From Intestinimonas timonensis (GTDB lineage Bacteria; Bacillota; Clostridia; Oscillospirales; Oscillospiraceae): a DNA stretch of 64,000 nt. A model generated the notes under the pieces. It was given only the letters and a program-made list of their open reading frames with translations, did no database searches and was not told where the DNA came from. Positions 61,972 to 64,000 of the stretch are shown piece after piece. Positions within the stretch are counted from its first letter, which is position 1; every line of letters starts with the position of its first letter. The position numbers and the translations under genes are program-made. The stretch is from NCBI RefSeq assembly GCF_900626145.1, contig NZ_LR130817.1:552336-616335 (forward strand), given 5' to 3'.

Positions 61972-62514
61972 ATGCTGGAACTTGTGGTGCCTAAATCAGA
62001 GCAGTATGACGACGACAGCGGCTGCTTTATTACGACCAAGGAACAGACCCTTCGTCTGGAGCACTCTCTGGTCTCCCTTTCAAAATGGGAGGCGAAGTGG
62101 CACAAGCCGTACCTGTCCACCAAGTCGAAGACGGTGGAGGAGCAGATCGACTACGTCCGCTGCATGACCCTGACCCAGAATGTTGACCCCAATGTCTATA
62201 CCGCCATTACACCCCAGCTGCTGGCGGTGGTCAAGGACTACATCGAGGACTCCATGACGGCCACCACCTTCTCGAAGGAACAGAGAGGCCGCCGGGGGAG
62301 GGAAATCGTGACGGCGGAGATCATCTACTACTGGATGATCTCCCACCAAATCCCCTTCGAGTGCCAGAAGTGGCATTTGAACCGGCTGATGACGCTCATC
62401 AACGTATGCAGCGCCAAGACTGGCCCGCAGAAGAAGATGAGCCAGAAGGATATTTTCGCACAAAACCGCGCCCTGAACGCGGCGCGAAGGAAGAGAGGAA
62501 ACACAAGGGGGTGA
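61972..62514 (+). CDS. Tail assembly chaperone, second protein
   Basis: 180 residues from ATG 61972. LRLEHSLVSLSKWEAKWHKP, STKSKTVEEQIDYVRCMTLT and a basic C terminus (AQNRALNAARRKRGNTRG) fit the T-type partner of the chaperone pair. In many siphophages the two are linked by a programmed frameshift; here there are separate starts and no obvious slippery run at the junction. Confidence 0.7.
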   Translation: MLELVVPKSEQYDDDSGCFITTKEQTLRLEHSLVSLSKWEAKWHKPYLSTKSKTVEEQIDYVRCMTLTQNVDPNVYTAITPQLLAVVKDYIEDSMTATTFSKEQRGRRGREIVTAEIIYYWMISHQIPFECQKWHLNRLMTLINVCSAKTGPQKKMSQKDIFAQNRALNAARRKRGNTRG

Positions 62515-62518
62515 CGCC

Positions 62519-63820
62519 ATGTATGAAGAACGGATCTGGAGATTCCTGAAGGGGAAGCTGCTTTCCGACTGCGGAGCCGCCGGACTGATGGGAAACCTCT
62601 ACGCCGAAAGCGGGCTGAACCCCGTCAATCTCCAGAACACCCATGAGAGGAAGCTGGGGCTCTCGGACAAGGAATACACCCAGCAGGTGGATTTCGGACT
62701 TTACGCCGACTTTGTCCATGACGGAGCGGGTTACGGCCTTGCCCAGTGGACCTTCTGGAGCCGGAAGCAGAACCTGCTGGCCTTTGCCAAAAGCAGGGAG
62801 AAGAGCATCGGCGATCTGGAGACGCAGCTGGAGTTCCTGTGGAAGGAGCTGACGGAAAGCTACGCCTCCCTGGCGCAGATGCTGATGTCTGCCAGTTCTG
62901 TCCGGGCTGCCTCCGACGCGGTCCTGCTCCAGTTTGAACGCCCGGCCGACCAGAGTGAGACGGCCAAAGCCCGCCGGGCTGCCTACGGGCAGAAGTATTA
63001 CGACCAATTTGCAGGAAAGGAGGCGGCCGCCATGAGCAACAGTCCATTGGTCTCCTACACAAAGCTGTCCCCTAACCATTCCGGTAGGCGCAAGCACGCC
63101 ATCGATACCATCTCCATCCACTGTATGGCCGGTGATTTGACGGTGGAGAGCTGCGGAAACCTGTTCGCCAGCCCAAGCCGGAAGGCCAGCAGCAATTACG
63201 GGATCGGGAGCGACGGCCGGATCGGACTCTATGTGGAGGAATGCAATCGCTCCTGGTGCACCTCCTCCAGCTCCAACGACAACCGGGCCATTACCATCGA
63301 GGTGGCGAACAACGGGGGAGCCAACCAGGGATGGCCGGTATCTGACGCGGCTTATCGGTCCCTGATCGCCCTCCTGGTGGACATCTGCCAGAGAAACGGG
63401 GTTAAACGGCTGCTCTGGAAGGGGGACAAGTCGCTGATCGGGCAGGTGGATAAGCAGAACATGACCGTCCACCGCTGGTTTGCGGCAAAGGCGTGCCCAG
63501 GGGACTGGCTTTACAGCCGCCACGGGCAGATCGCCGATGAGGTAAATGCAAAACTGTCTGAGGAGGACGAGGATATGGACCAGACAAAATTCAATGAGAT
63601 GTTCTCCGCCGCCATGACGGATTATCTCAAAGGTCTTCAGAACAACAACTGCGGCGACTGGTCCCAGGAAGCGCGGGGCTGGTGTATAAGCGTCGGGCTG
63701 TTTGCCGGAAACGGAACCGCAGTGGACGGAAAGCCGAACATGATGTGGCCGTCCGGGCTGACCCGTGAACAGGCCGCCCAGCTCTTCTACCGGCTTGCGA
63801 AGATGGTGGGGCTTGCGTGA
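62519..63820 (+). CDS. Endolysin: tail-lysozyme plus amidase
   Basis: 433 residues. Residues 1-165 are a Phage_tail_lysozyme-type muramidase (GAAGLMGNLYAESGLNPVNL, GYGLAQWTFWSRKQNLL). Residues 180-330 are an Amidase_2-like N-acetylmuramoyl-L-alanine amidase (SIHCMAGDLTVES, NRAITIEVANNG, TVHRWFAAKACPGDWL with His and Cys metal ligands). Residues 350-433 form an SLH- or wall-binding-like tail. It sits unusually early, directly after the tail chaperones and before the tape measure, so it may be a tail-associated lysin or the lysis enzyme. Confidence 0.85.
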   Translation: MYEERIWRFLKGKLLSDCGAAGLMGNLYAESGLNPVNLQNTHERKLGLSDKEYTQQVDFGLYADFVHDGAGYGLAQWTFWSRKQNLLAFAKSREKSIGDLETQLEFLWKELTESYASLAQMLMSASSVRAASDAVLLQFERPADQSETAKARRAAYGQKYYDQFAGKEAAAMSNSPLVSYTKLSPNHSGRRKHAIDTISIHCMAGDLTVESCGNLFASPSRKASSNYGIGSDGRIGLYVEECNRSWCTSSSSNDNRAITIEVANNGGANQGWPVSDAAYRSLIALLVDICQRNGVKRLLWKGDKSLIGQVDKQNMTVHRWFAAKACPGDWLYSRHGQIADEVNAKLSEEDEDMDQTKFNEMFSAAMTDYLKGLQNNNCGDWSQEARGWCISVGLFAGNGTAVDGKPNMMWPSGLTREQAAQLFYRLAKMVGLA

Positions 63821-64000
63821 TGAGAAATCGTACAAGCCGAACCAGAGGCAAAGCTGGAAGAAAGCCGGACCTGTCGCAGTTTTCAAAATGGATGATCGCC
63901 GACATTCGTCCCCTGCTGTGGGTCGTGACTGTCGGCGGTTTTTTACTGGCCTTTTACTGTGTCTACAAGGGATACACCGGCGCGCTTCCGTGGATCGGCG
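63820..64000 (+). CDS. Holin-like or small membrane protein (partial)
   Basis: The gene starts at ATG 63820, overlapping the endolysin stop (TGATGA), and is cut by the window end. MRNRTSRTRGKAGRKPDLSQ is basic, followed by a membrane segment (LLWVVTVGGFLLAFYCVY). A membrane protein right after an endolysin suggests a holin, but the complete sequence is needed. Confidence 0.5.
   Translation, partial: MRNRTSRTRGKAGRKPDLSQFSKWMIADIRPLLWVVTVGGFLLAFYCVYKGYTGALPWIG

Noticed and set aside
61954..62010. Programmed frameshift between the two tail chaperone genes
   Set aside because: The second gene has its own ATG and the junction lacks a clear slippery heptamer; the frames are separated by a stop and a short gap.

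Overview
The window reads as the left end of a large integrated temperate siphophage (prophage) in a fairly GC-rich Clostridia-type Firmicute, probably a gut Oscillospiraceae relative. The reasons are very strong AAAGGAG-type ribosome sites, frequent GTG/TTG starts, Firmicute-specific phage families (DUF6353, DUF5662, proteins with a HYGVKGMKWGVR motif) and Firmicute-type chromosomal debris at the left edge (IS66 TnpA, a DUF4367 fragment). No right attachment site is visible; the prophage runs off the right end, so it is larger than about 62 kb.

Layout. 1-1.1 kb: host flank with a partial IS66 accessory gene, three strong hairpins and a beheaded DUF4367 gene. 1.2-2.6 kb: leftward integrase and a small membrane protein. 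2.65-14.5 kb: a cassette-like early region of tiny genes, many built as terminator, then a conserved ~29 bp element, then a ribosome site and a gene; two RNA-like cassettes and a tRNA sit in the same slots. It also holds a phage RNA polymerase alpha-CTD-like protein and a Bro-N protein. 12.2-19.8 kb: membrane and coiled-coil proteins, three DUF6353 paralogues and a secreted cell-wall hydrolase.

19.8-45 kb: replication and metabolism. A 1382-residue fusion joins an SF3 helicase, an AEP primase and a family B DNA polymerase. Around it are a putative SSB, a methyltransferase-fold protein, an SF2 helicase, an HD hydrolase, ADP-ribosylglycohydrolase, a ThyX-like protein, RtcB RNA ligase, MazG, a HAD phosphatase, VRR-NUC and PD-(D/E)XK nucleases and many small phage proteins. 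At 42.4-43.1 kb lies an iteron-rich, origin-like non-coding region followed by a promoter and a structured, terminated RNA.

45.1-47.8 kb encodes a 906-residue single-chain RNA polymerase candidate with the catalytic ADFDGDQ motif, which resembles YonO of SP-beta. 48.1-64 kb is the late region: putative packaging site, terminase, portal, protease-capsid fusion, connectors, major tail protein, tail chaperones, endolysin and the start of a holin-like gene. An intact IS3-family element (60049-61512, TTC target duplication) interrupts a terminator in this operon.

The most interesting system is the combination of a phage-encoded non-canonical RNA polymerase, an alpha-CTD-like protein, about 21 copies of a conserved leader element and a strand-biased ATATT(T/C) word spread through the early and middle genes. 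Together they suggest a private phage transcription or RNA-regulation programme. All functional calls are from motif recognition by eye; no searches were run.
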